From positions 1-34,669 of IMG/VR virus record IMGVR_UViG_3300001473_000068: a stretch of 34,669 bases of DNA; one strand, written 5' to 3'. Each line of letters opens with the position of its first letter. Position 1 is the first letter of the stretch. Position numbers and translations under genes: made by a program. The stretch comes from a virus. The notes beneath the pieces are model-generated. The model saw only the letters and a program-made list of their open reading frames with translations. It was not told the DNA's origin and did no database searches. Positions 28,841 through 34,669 of the stretch are shown here, one piece after another.

Positions 28841-29013
28841 CCGAAAAAGCAATCGAAATCTGCGACCGCCTCATAGCTGAGGCACAAAGCAAAATAGACG
28901 AAAATGCTAGGGACGTGCTCCCCAGCAAAACGGCAGAAGACATCTGGCTTGGCCGACGAATTGGGGTTGAGACTGTGCGTGCCGCCCTCCTTTCCGAGCG
29001 GGAGGGGAAGTGA
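28837..29013 (+). CDS. 58-residue early micro-protein
   Basis: ATG 28837 overlaps the upstream stop (ATGA) and follows GGGAGGTGAC. The product is a helical acidic protein ('MTEKAIEICDRLIAEAQSKI', 'TAEDIWLGRRIGVETVRAAL') ending in L-S-E-R-E-G-K like the gene at 28302-28508. The shared end lies in a 33-bp DNA repeat. The overlaps on both sides support expression. Confidence 0.7.
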   Translation: MTEKAIEICDRLIAEAQSKIDENARDVLPSKTAEDIWLGRRIGVETVRAALLSEREGK

Positions 29014-29015
29014 TG
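28983..29015 (+). repeat. 33-bp direct repeat, copy 2, at a gene junction
   Basis: Second copy of the repeat at 28478-28510. Recombination between copies would delete 505 bp and fuse the flanking genes in frame at the shared end, removing the genes at 28508-28840 and 28837-29013. Confidence 0.85.
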
Positions 29016-29231
29016 CAAAGCTCAGGCATATTCGCTGGTATGACCTACCGGAATCCAATGGGTCACCGGATCAAGGTATTCGAAGTGCAACCCTTTGGAA
29101 TGTTGTGGGTCGGCTTCCCGGACGGCACTCGGCAGTGGGCAAAGCACAAGCGAGCGCTGGTGGCAGAGTTTAAAGCTGGAGAGAGTATTGTCTGCGCTCA
29201 GCCCTCAGCAGAGCAGAGCAACGGACAATGA
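29013..29231 (+). CDS. Hypothetical 72-residue early protein
   Basis: ATG 29013 overlaps the preceding stop (TGATG). A beta-rich, KOW/Tudor-like composition is visible ('GMTYRNPMGHRIKVFEVQPF', 'GMLWVGFPDGTRQWAKHKRA'), a pattern common in small phage proteins of unknown role. The stop overlaps the next start by ATGA. Confidence 0.65.
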   Translation: MQSSGIFAGMTYRNPMGHRIKVFEVQPFGMLWVGFPDGTRQWAKHKRALVAEFKAGESIVCAQPSAEQSNGQ

Positions 29232-29308
29232 CTTCCCCTGACCTCAACACAATAGCCTCTGCATCCGTCTCGCTGCTTATCATCGTTGTAACGCTGGTGG
29301 CGCTATGA
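29228..29308 (+). CDS. 26-residue single-TM micro-protein
   Basis: MTSPDLNTIASASVSLLI followed by IVVTLVAL: a short polar start and one hydrophobic helix to the end. The ATG overlaps the preceding stop (ATGA) and its stop overlaps the next start (ATGA), so it lies in a continuous coupled chain with no untranslated gap. This placement makes real translation likely despite the size. A membrane regulator role is possible; none is known. Confidence 0.55.
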   Translation: MTSPDLNTIASASVSLLIIVVTLVAL

Positions 29309-29706
29309 GTGATTATGGCGACTTTTGCCGCGAACAACGCAGACGCCGCCAGAGGCTTCGAATGCATTGGCACGAGTGTCCGTTCTGCGCAATTCGATAT
29401 GGAACCGGTACCAGTGTAGCCCCTGGCCGAACCTGTCGCAATTGTGGTTGGGAAGCGCCGGGTAAAAGCGGAGAAGATCAGCGTGCCGTCGCCAAAATGG
29501 AACGAGACGACGTATTTAAAGAAATCGAGCGGCAGGCAAAGAAGCGCCGGGCACAGGTTCTTCACACTTGCCGTGTCTGCGGCAAGAGACTGAAAAACGA
29601 GCATGGCCGCGTCCAACATGAGCGCCAAGCGCACACCCCGGAAAAGCTCGCCGCTGTGAAGCCAATTCGAGAGCTTCTAGACACTCTCAAGGAACCAAAG
29701 CCATGA
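29305..29706 (+). CDS. Protein with two zinc-binding motifs
   Basis: A 133-residue basic protein. A zinc ribbon is formed by Cys25/Cys28 and Cys44/Cys47 ('CPFC...CRNC'). A C2H2-like finger is formed by Cys89/Cys92 with His105/His110 ('CRVCGKRLKNEHGRVQHERQ' then AH). Such pairs bind DNA or protein; the protein is likely a regulator or recombination accessory. The ATG overlaps the upstream stop. Confidence 0.7.
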   Translation: MSDYGDFCREQRRRRQRLRMHWHECPFCAIRYGTGTSVAPGRTCRNCGWEAPGKSGEDQRAVAKMERDDVFKEIERQAKKRRAQVLHTCRVCGKRLKNEHGRVQHERQAHTPEKLAAVKPIRELLDTLKEPKP

Positions 29707-29987
29707 GTGATTGGAGACCAATAGAGACAGCGCCGAAGGATGGGACGAGCATACAGGCTCGAATCCCCGGCCGCGGCGATGACAATGTGATTGCTTGGTT
29801 TGGCGGGTTGTTGGATTCGGATGGGGAAGGCTGTGGCGGTTGGCACTTCATGGAAGGACAAGACCCCCCGGACTGGACGGACGGGATTTGTTGGGAGGTA
29901 AACGAGGACGGCGTCAGATCGACACCGCCAACCGAATGGAAAGACCTCCCCGAACCTCCCACTCTCAAGGAGCCTTCCAATGACTGA
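29703..29987 (+). CDS. DUF551-like small phage protein
   Basis: A 94-residue protein beginning 'MSDWRPIETAPKDGTSIQAR', the hallmark of DUF551-like proteins (W-x-P-I-x-x-A-P-K-D-G-T) that are frequent in phages, with conserved Trp residues through the rest ('IAWFGGLL', 'GGWHFMEG', 'PTEWKDLPEPP'). The function is unknown. Start and stop overlap neighbouring genes. Confidence 0.8.
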   Translation: MSDWRPIETAPKDGTSIQARIPGRGDDNVIAWFGGLLDSDGEGCGGWHFMEGQDPPDWTDGICWEVNEDGVRSTPPTEWKDLPEPPTLKEPSND

Positions 29988-30807
29988 CACAGACGCAACC
30001 GTGAAGGAAGAACAGACAGAGCCGACAACGCTTTATGAGGCTCTTGCCGCCGCTCAGGCGGATCTGGAAAACCCGAAAAAGAACAAAACCGCGACCGTGA
30101 AAGGCACATCCAGGAAAACGGGCAAATCCTATGAAATGACCTACAAGTACGCGGATATTGGCGACGTGCTCAAAACCGTACTGCCGGTGTTGTCCAGACA
30201 TGGTCTGAGTGTCAGCCAGCCCACCAAAATCCTAGAGAACAACTCTGTCATTTTGGTGACGCGGATCGCCCACAAGAGCGGCGAATTCATGGAATCAGAA
30301 TACCCTGTGAGTGGGCCGAACAACGACCACCAAGCGATGGGCGCGGCGCTGACCTATGCCCGACGCTACGCGTTGACATCCTTGATTGGCGTGTCTGCCG
30401 TGGACGACAATGACGGCTCAGATGCCGCGCAGGTTGGCGACGGTGGTGCGCGCAAAATGTCCATCGCAGAAGCGAAAAAGGAAGTGAATTGGGACGAGGT
30501 CGAAAACGCTATCAACGGCGCGCAGACCTTTGAGGAGGTCAATAAATTTGAATTGCGAATTGAGGAGCGAAAGAGTGTTTGGCCCGACTCCTTCTATTCC
30601 AGCGCGAAAGACCTGATTTACAACCGCCGCCTTGAGATAGCAGGTGAACGGCTGGGCGCAAAGACCGACGAAAACGAACTGACAGACGAGTTTTCGGATA
30701 TCGAAGCGCTGTTGGGCAAAAAGGTAAGAGGCAAAGACCTTTCCGATCTTTACGGCGAACACCGGGACCGCCTGTTTATTGGCCAATCCCCACTGAGTGC
30801 AGGGTGA
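29980..30807 (+). CDS. erf: ERF-family single-strand annealing protein
   Basis: A 275-residue protein. Residues about 12-160 match ERF: 'LYEALAAAQADLENPKKNKT', 'YKYADIGDVLKTVLPVLSRH', 'GLSVSQPTKILENNSVILVT', 'DHQAMGAALTYARRYALTSL', 'IGV...DDNDG'. The C-terminal part is variable and acidic, as usual. It anneals complementary single strands during phage recombination and genome circularisation. NinB follows directly, and VRR-NUC and HNH nucleases are encoded elsewhere in the phage. Confidence 0.9.
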   Translation: MTDTDATVKEEQTEPTTLYEALAAAQADLENPKKNKTATVKGTSRKTGKSYEMTYKYADIGDVLKTVLPVLSRHGLSVSQPTKILENNSVILVTRIAHKSGEFMESEYPVSGPNNDHQAMGAALTYARRYALTSLIGVSAVDDNDGSDAAQVGDGGARKMSIAEAKKEVNWDEVENAINGAQTFEEVNKFELRIEERKSVWPDSFYSSAKDLIYNRRLEIAGERLGAKTDENELTDEFSDIEALLGKKVRGKDLSDLYGEHRDRLFIGQSPLSAG

Positions 30808-30811
30808 CGAC

Positions 30812-31306
30812 ATGAGCCGCGCAATGATCGTCCTCAGTAACGACGCACAACGGGCCAAGGCAATCGGACTGGCCCGCAAGGCACCTGTTGGCACCCGTGT
30901 CGAATTCAAGGCTGCCCAGCGGAGCCTTTCTCAGAACAGCCATATGTGGGCACTCCTGACGGACGTGGCGCAACAGGCAACCCATCGCGGCCAGAAATAC
31001 ACCGCAGATCAATGGAAGGTCATTTTCCTTCACGCTCTTGGCCGGGAAATCCAATTTCTTCCCGCGTTGGAAGGCTCAGAATTCGTCCCTTACGGCCAGT
31101 CGTCTTCGGATCTGTCCAAACACGAGATGTCCGACCTGATTGATCTGATCATGGCTTGGGGCGCTCAGAACAATATCGATTTCAACCCCGGTGCAAGTCC
31201 CGCACCGGATGCAGGCGGCGAAAGGTCCACCTCCCACCTTCGCACCCCTGCAGCGGGCGGCGTAGCGCGTTCGCCGTCCGCCTCTTACCCGGAGATAAGA
31301 CAGTGA
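30812..31306 (+). CDS. ninB: NinB-like recombination protein
   Basis: A 164-residue protein from ATG 30812 (ribosome site AGGGTGACGAC). The NinB/Orf pattern is clear: 'PVGTRVEFKAAQRSLSQNSH', 'MWALLTDVAQQATHRGQKYT', 'ADQWKVIFLHALGREIQFLP', 'SKHEMSDLIDLIMAWGAQNN'. In lambda, Orf acts as a recombination mediator with the annealase; here it follows ERF. The last 30 residues are Ser/Pro/Gly-rich. The next gene starts with a GTG overlapping its stop. Confidence 0.9.
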   Translation: MSRAMIVLSNDAQRAKAIGLARKAPVGTRVEFKAAQRSLSQNSHMWALLTDVAQQATHRGQKYTADQWKVIFLHALGREIQFLPALEGSEFVPYGQSSSDLSKHEMSDLIDLIMAWGAQNNIDFNPGASPAPDAGGERSTSHLRTPAAGGVARSPSASYPEIRQ

Positions 31307-31593
31307 CCGTTGAACTGACAAGGCACGCAGTAAAACGCATCCGTCAGCGCCTTGGTCTACCCAAGAAGGCGGTTGAAAAGCTTGCCAACGAAGCGTGGGC
31401 CAATGGGCACAACCAGGGCGAATACTCCGGTGCAATGCGCCGTTATCTCGATTGGGTAATTCTCCACCGGGAAGAAGCCCACAAGGCAACGCTGCGAGTG
31501 CATGACCGATATTTGTTCGTCTTTAGGGATGACACTTTGATTACGGCGTGGCTGCTGCCCAACCACCTGAAAAACAGGAAGGCAGCACAATGA
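31303..31593 (+). CDS. Small DUF4258-like protein
   Basis: A 96-residue protein with a GTG start overlapping the NinB stop (GTGA). 'LTRHAVKRIRQRLGLPKKAV' near the start and 'RVHDRYLFVFRDDTLITAWL' near the end give an alpha/beta pattern like DUF4258 or RelE-like small proteins that often accompany phage recombination genes. Toxin activity is not implied, because no antitoxin neighbour or catalytic set is evident. Confidence 0.55.
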   Translation: MTVELTRHAVKRIRQRLGLPKKAVEKLANEAWANGHNQGEYSGAMRRYLDWVILHREEAHKATLRVHDRYLFVFRDDTLITAWLLPNHLKNRKAAQ

Positions 31594-31757
31594 CCACCCG
31601 CGCCGCTCTCATCACTCAATCAAAGCAATATCCTCCCGGATCAAGGGCAAGGAAGGCTGTGATCATCCAGCATGAGTTGAGGAAAAAGACACTGGCAGAA
31701 CTGGCAGCATACCGCCGTGTGAGGCGCGTTGCAGGACGAAGGGAGTGGAAGCAGTGA
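31590..31757 (+). CDS. Hypothetical 55-residue basic protein
   Basis: ATG 31590 overlaps the preceding stop (ATGA). The product is very basic and helical ('SKQYPPGSRARKAVIIQHEL', 'RKKTLAELAAYRRVRRVAGR'), which suggests nucleic-acid binding. The next gene starts with a GTG overlapping its stop. Confidence 0.6.
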   Translation: MTTRAALITQSKQYPPGSRARKAVIIQHELRKKTLAELAAYRRVRRVAGRREWKQ

Positions 31758-31939
31758 AGAGTAGGTCATTATCAGAAGGGCTGGACGATCCATATATGGC
31801 CTTGGCCATTGTGAAGAGTCTGCGAAGCTATTTGTCGGCCACAGAGTCCTCCGGGAAGATAGAGCGGGACTATTTGAAGCAGATCGCGTGGGGTGAGGAC
31901 AACGCGACCAAGTCGTTCTTCCGAGCGGAGAAGCTCTAA
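31754..31939 (+). CDS. Hypothetical 61-residue protein
   Basis: A GTG start overlaps the preceding stop (GTGA); another GTG three codons earlier is possible. The product is helical and acidic ('DDPYMALAIVKSLRSYLSAT', 'DYLKQIAWGEDNATKSFF'). No family is recognised. Confidence 0.55.
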   Translation: MKSRSLSEGLDDPYMALAIVKSLRSYLSATESSGKIERDYLKQIAWGEDNATKSFFRAEKL

Positions 31940-31941
31940 CG

Positions 31942-32310
31942 ATGCCTCGTAGAGAATTCACCCGCACTGTCAAAGCCCAGATCGTCCACAGGGCCATGAA
32001 CGAAGCCGGTCAGGTGGTTTGTGAGAGCTGCGATCTGGTGCTGGCTGGAAAGCGCTACGAAATCCACCACACGACGCCTGACGCAATGGAGATAGACAAG
32101 AGCCGAAAGCTCACAGCGGAAGACGGGCAGCTATTGGGTGTGGAGTGCTGTCATAGGCCAAAGACCAAAATCGACGTGAAGAACATTGCCAAAGCAAAAA
32201 GGCGGGAAAGTAAACATTTGGGGTTCAAACGCTCCACGTCACGCCCCCTGCCTGGCACGAAAGCATCAGGCATTCGGAAAAGAATGAATGGTCAGGTGGA
32301 AAGGTGGTGA
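31942..32310 (+). CDS. HNH-type endonuclease
   Basis: A 122-residue protein with Cys27/Cys30 ('CESC'), 'YEIHHTTPDAMEIDKSRKLT' with His42/His43 as HNH residues, then 'GQLLGVECCHRPKTKIDVKN' (Cys70, His71) and 'IAKAKRRESKHLGF', the basic tail typical of short phage HNH enzymes. It starts 2 bases after the previous stop. It probably resolves or nicks DNA during replication or recombination, as a second HNH enzyme besides the one at 22263-22640. Confidence 0.8.
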   Translation: MPRREFTRTVKAQIVHRAMNEAGQVVCESCDLVLAGKRYEIHHTTPDAMEIDKSRKLTAEDGQLLGVECCHRPKTKIDVKNIAKAKRRESKHLGFKRSTSRPLPGTKASGIRKRMNGQVERW

Positions 32311-32314
32311 ACTG

Positions 32315-33472
32315 ATGGCATGGAAAGTTGAAGCGAGAGACGCAATTACCCGCGATGGACGCAAAGCCTTTTACTTGGGGCGAAATGATTCCTGTTGGCC
32401 CTGTCCATGGATATTCAAAATCAAAGGCGAGACTAAGACGCGGCACTATTCCATCGGTGGCTTCTGCAATAACCACCAGATGGAAAGTCACGAAACGGAT
32501 TTGGTGGGGCCATTTACACTTTCTATAGCCACCCACCCAGGCAGCAAAGCATTGAATGAGATCGTGGAAGGGCTGGAAGGCGTGACGCCGGGTCCTTGGA
32601 AAACGGGACGATTGGGTGATGTCGACCGAAGCCATGTTGTTGATTTTGGTGAGCCGCCATCTGCGCCATTTATGGTGGTGCGTAAGGGCCATCCAGCGAC
32701 TGGCGTCATTCATTCAGATAATGGCTCATCTGTAGCAAATGCATCCCACATTGCTCGCTGTCACCCCGACGCCATACGCTCAATAGCCGCTTTGGTTGCT
32801 GATCAGGACGCCGAACTAAAAGACACCAGATTAGAAAGACAAATGCTGTCGGACAGTCTCGGTGACCAGCAGCAGCGAGAATTAGACCTCAATGCCGAGA
32901 TCGAACGGCTGCGAGGTGGCGGTGATAATTCGCCAGACAAGGAAAGCCCTGACATTCCTACTCAACTGCGGGCTCTGGCTGCTGATCAAGTCGCCAGTAC
33001 ATATGCATATGGCAGAGATTTGCGCAAAGCCGCCACTGAGATAGAGCGGCTGACTGAACACAATCAGGAACTCATAGACGCAAGCGGCCAAGAATGCGGC
33101 TGCGGCTACGATGACCCGAACGATGTGTGCCTTGGTCACCTGCCGAAATTCAAGCGTCTTGAAGCGGAGAACACACGTCTCCGGGCAGCCCTCGCCAATT
33201 CAGACCAACCATGTGCTTATTGCTCCCTGCCAGCAGATGAATGGAACAAATGTGAAAGTGGCTTTCCCGGCTGTGACCGTGCGGATGATGCGATGGGATG
33301 CCCCCATTTGGGGTCCGGTCTTGAGAATGCACGGTTGCGGGAGGCGTTGGAATTAATAGCCGACGGACACATTGACACAGGCGAAATGTCTTTCAAACGG
33401 AAAATGATCGCCCGCACAGCCCTTCAACACAATTATGTGGGCCGTGCATGGGCCAAGACGGAAGAACGATGA
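32315..33472 (+). CDS. Mosaic Ead/Ea22-like protein built from several small phage modules
   Basis: A 385-residue protein from ATG 32315. It reads as modules that in other phages are separate or differently combined. Residues 1-85 are a W-x-V-E-x-R-D start with a possible metal site (Cys27, Cys30). Residues 90-160 begin 'TPGPWKTGRLG' and end 'NASHIARCHPDAIRSIAALV'. Residues 165-255 are a coiled coil including 'IPTQLRALAADQVASTYAYG'. Residues 258-335 hold eleven cysteines in C-x-C and C-x-x-C spacing ('CGCGYDDPNDVC', 'CAYCSLP'). Residues 335-385 are a helix 'LREALELIADGH...RTALQ'. This is the usual patchwork of lambdoid accessory proteins; biochemical function is unknown. Confidence 0.65.
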   Translation: MAWKVEARDAITRDGRKAFYLGRNDSCWPCPWIFKIKGETKTRHYSIGGFCNNHQMESHETDLVGPFTLSIATHPGSKALNEIVEGLEGVTPGPWKTGRLGDVDRSHVVDFGEPPSAPFMVVRKGHPATGVIHSDNGSSVANASHIARCHPDAIRSIAALVADQDAELKDTRLERQMLSDSLGDQQQRELDLNAEIERLRGGGDNSPDKESPDIPTQLRALAADQVASTYAYGRDLRKAATEIERLTEHNQELIDASGQECGCGYDDPNDVCLGHLPKFKRLEAENTRLRAALANSDQPCAYCSLPADEWNKCESGFPGCDRADDAMGCPHLGSGLENARLREALELIADGHIDTGEMSFKRKMIARTALQHNYVGRAWAKTEER

Positions 33473-33687
33473 CCAATCGCCCGACATTCACCAAAGCTGA
33501 ACTGCGCAGAGCCGCTGATGTAGCTCTTGCAAAGGGCGTTGGCGTTCGGCTGGAATCCGATCGATCGATAACGATTATCCCCGGTATTCAATCCATCCAC
33601 ATTGACAACACCGATCAGGATGGCGGTTCATCTCTCCGCAAATGGAGAGAGTCGCGCCGTGCAAATAAAGCTCATGGGCATTCATAA
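33469..33687 (+). CDS. Small pre-integrase protein, possible excision factor
   Basis: A 72-residue basic protein; ATG 33469 overlaps the upstream stop (ATGA). 'FTKAELRRAADVALAKGVGV' followed by 'RLESDRSITIIPGI' is a short helix-strand pattern very common immediately before integrase genes in alphaproteobacterial prophages. By position it could be a recombination directionality factor, but no winged-helix Xis motif is obvious. It overlaps the integrase start. Confidence 0.6.
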   Translation: MTNRPTFTKAELRRAADVALAKGVGVRLESDRSITIIPGIQSIHIDNTDQDGGSSLRKWRESRRANKAHGHS

Positions 33688-34669
33688 GGTCCGAAAGAAA
33701 CTCGCTGATGGATCCGTGCGCTTCTATTACTATGCGTGGCGTGGCGGGCCGCGGATCGATGCGGAGCCTCACACTGACGCCTTTGTCTCTGAATATGTCC
33801 GACTGACCCGAGATCGAGCCGACGCGCCCTATCAAGGCTGCATGGCTGAACTGGTCAGAGCCTATCTAGATTCCCCTGCCTATCTGAATTTGAAGCCGTC
33901 CACCCGGGAAGGCTACGACCTGGCTATCAAGGCAATCGAGACCGAATATTACGACATGCCATTGACCGCTCTGGCCGAACACGGCGCCCGCAGCGATTTC
34001 CTGCAATGGCGTGATGGCATCGCGAAGACGCATCCGCGCAAGGCCGATCTCTACATGGCTGTGCTGCGGCGCATACTGTCCTATGGCTATGATCGGGAAT
34101 TCATCGCTCGCCATCCGCTCGAGCGTGTCGAAAAGATCAGCGATGGCAGCCGGCGCGATGTCATTTGGAGCGACAGTGAAATCAAACGGTTCATGGACAC
34201 AGCATCCCAACCGCTTTGCGAGGCCATGACGCTTGCCCTATGGACCGGGCAACGCCAAGGTGACCTGTTGCGCCTCACCTGGTCGGCTTATGATGGGCGG
34301 GTGATAGCACTCAAGCAGGAGAAGACGGGCAAACAAGTCCGGATCAAGGTTTCCGCGGATCTGAAAGCCATGCTGGACAGAATGGAGCAGAAAGCCGTCA
34401 CCATTCTTACCAATCAGCGCGGCCGCCCATGGAAGTCCGGTTTCAAATCATCGTGGAGGAAGGCTGCGGCGAAAGCCGGCATCAATGATCGAACCTTCCA
34501 TGACCTTCGAGGAACATTCTGCACATGGGCCTATCGGGAAGGTGCTTCATTCAAGGAAATCGCGGAGGCATCGGGCCACAGCGAGATCGAAGCAGAGACC
34601 ATAATTCGCAAGCATTATCTGGTTGCAGAGGCCGTGATTGAGCGGATCGAAGGCAGAACAAAGCTGTAA
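33674..34669 (+). CDS. int: Tyrosine-recombinase integrase
   Basis: A 331-residue protein if ATG 33674 is used; an upstream ATG at 33602 would overlap the preceding gene more, and neither has a strong ribosome site. The N-terminal arm and core-binding domains (residues 1-160) precede the catalytic domain with Arg194 ('WTGQRQGD'), Lys217 or Lys220 ('KQEKTGKQV'), His276-x-x-Arg279 ('FHDLRGTF'), His302 ('SGHSEIE') and the nucleophile Tyr315 in 'IIRKHYL'. All active-site positions are present, so it should be functional. It ends the rightward operon at the window edge, so attP or attR should lie just beyond. Confidence 0.92.
   Translation: MGIHKVRKKLADGSVRFYYYAWRGGPRIDAEPHTDAFVSEYVRLTRDRADAPYQGCMAELVRAYLDSPAYLNLKPSTREGYDLAIKAIETEYYDMPLTALAEHGARSDFLQWRDGIAKTHPRKADLYMAVLRRILSYGYDREFIARHPLERVEKISDGSRRDVIWSDSEIKRFMDTASQPLCEAMTLALWTGQRQGDLLRLTWSAYDGRVIALKQEKTGKQVRIKVSADLKAMLDRMEQKAVTILTNQRGRPWKSGFKSSWRKAAAKAGINDRTFHDLRGTFCTWAYREGASFKEIAEASGHSEIEAETIIRKHYLVAEAVIERIEGRTKL

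Noticed and set aside
29980-31306. ERF and NinB as a novel recombination system
   Set aside because: Both belong to well-known phage families in a usual arrangement; nothing new in this pair itself.
1-34669. CRISPR arrays, insertion sequences, rRNA genes
   Set aside because: No regularly spaced short repeats, transposase genes with inverted ends, or rRNA-like sequence were seen.
34600-34669. Attachment site at the right end
   Set aside because: The window stops at the integrase stop codon, so no att core or target tRNA can be identified.

Overview
The window is most of a temperate, short-tailed (podovirus-type) phage genome, read as a prophage of an alphaproteobacterium, probably Hyphomicrobiales/Rhizobiales. 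A portal, PBSX/P22-type terminase, scaffold, capsid, SU10/P22 gp4-type adaptor and gp10-like tail protein are present. No tail tube, sheath or tape-measure gene is seen, and a tyrosine integrase closes the right end. The host assignment rests on protein style (DUF6362, DUF1376-type and DnaA-domain early genes) and moderately high GC; no host gene is visible, so it is an inference.

Layout. (1) 1-357: start of a tail-fibre gene cut by the window edge. (2) 454-1976: a rightward cassette of small exported or membrane proteins (lipoprotein, signal-anchor protein, one-TM protein) inserted between leftward structural genes, a typical moron. (3) 1942-19529, leftward: virion module, in transcription order TerS, TerL, portal, small structural proteins, scaffold, capsid, decoration protein, adaptor, tail hub, GNAT enzyme, S74 chaperone-tailed protein, a PBECR-like nuclease, a lysozyme-domain ejection protein and a Gly/Ala-rich ejection protein. 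(4) 19575-20203: rightward RelE-type toxin and XRE antitoxin with their own promoter/operator. (5) 20202-21312: about 1.1 kb without a credible gene, full of strong inverted repeats, with a 106-nt tRNA-like element ending in CCA and a terminator-like hairpin at its leftward end; this is the best candidate for an undescribed element. (6) 21313-26217, leftward early operon: Cro-like regulator, small unknowns, VRR-NUC nuclease, DnaA-domain-IV protein, DUF1376-like replication protein, HNH nuclease, MazG-like protein, DUF6362 protein. (7) 26218-27317: immunity/control region with four 17-bp operators, divergent promoters, a small XRE repressor and a second structured gene-poor stretch. (8) 27318-34669, rightward operon: about twenty tightly overlapping genes, mostly tiny unknowns, then ERF annealase, NinB, HNH, a mosaic Ead-like protein, a small pre-integrase gene and the integrase.

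How it fits together. The repressor and/or Cro-like protein probably binds the ATAAGCA-type operators, each of which fills the space between the -35 and -10 boxes of a promoter. It would thereby silence both the leftward (replication, then ncRNA, then virion) and rightward (recombination and integration) operons in the lysogen. ERF, NinB, VRR-NUC and HNH proteins form a recombination/DNA-processing set, and the DnaA-domain and DUF1376 proteins are the likely replication initiation pair. Nearly every early gene overlaps the next by ATGA, GTGA or TGATG, so translation is coupled. Several real micro-genes (26, 34, 45 and 58 codons) sit in those chains. Dedicated holin and endolysin genes are not seen here and may lie left of position 1.
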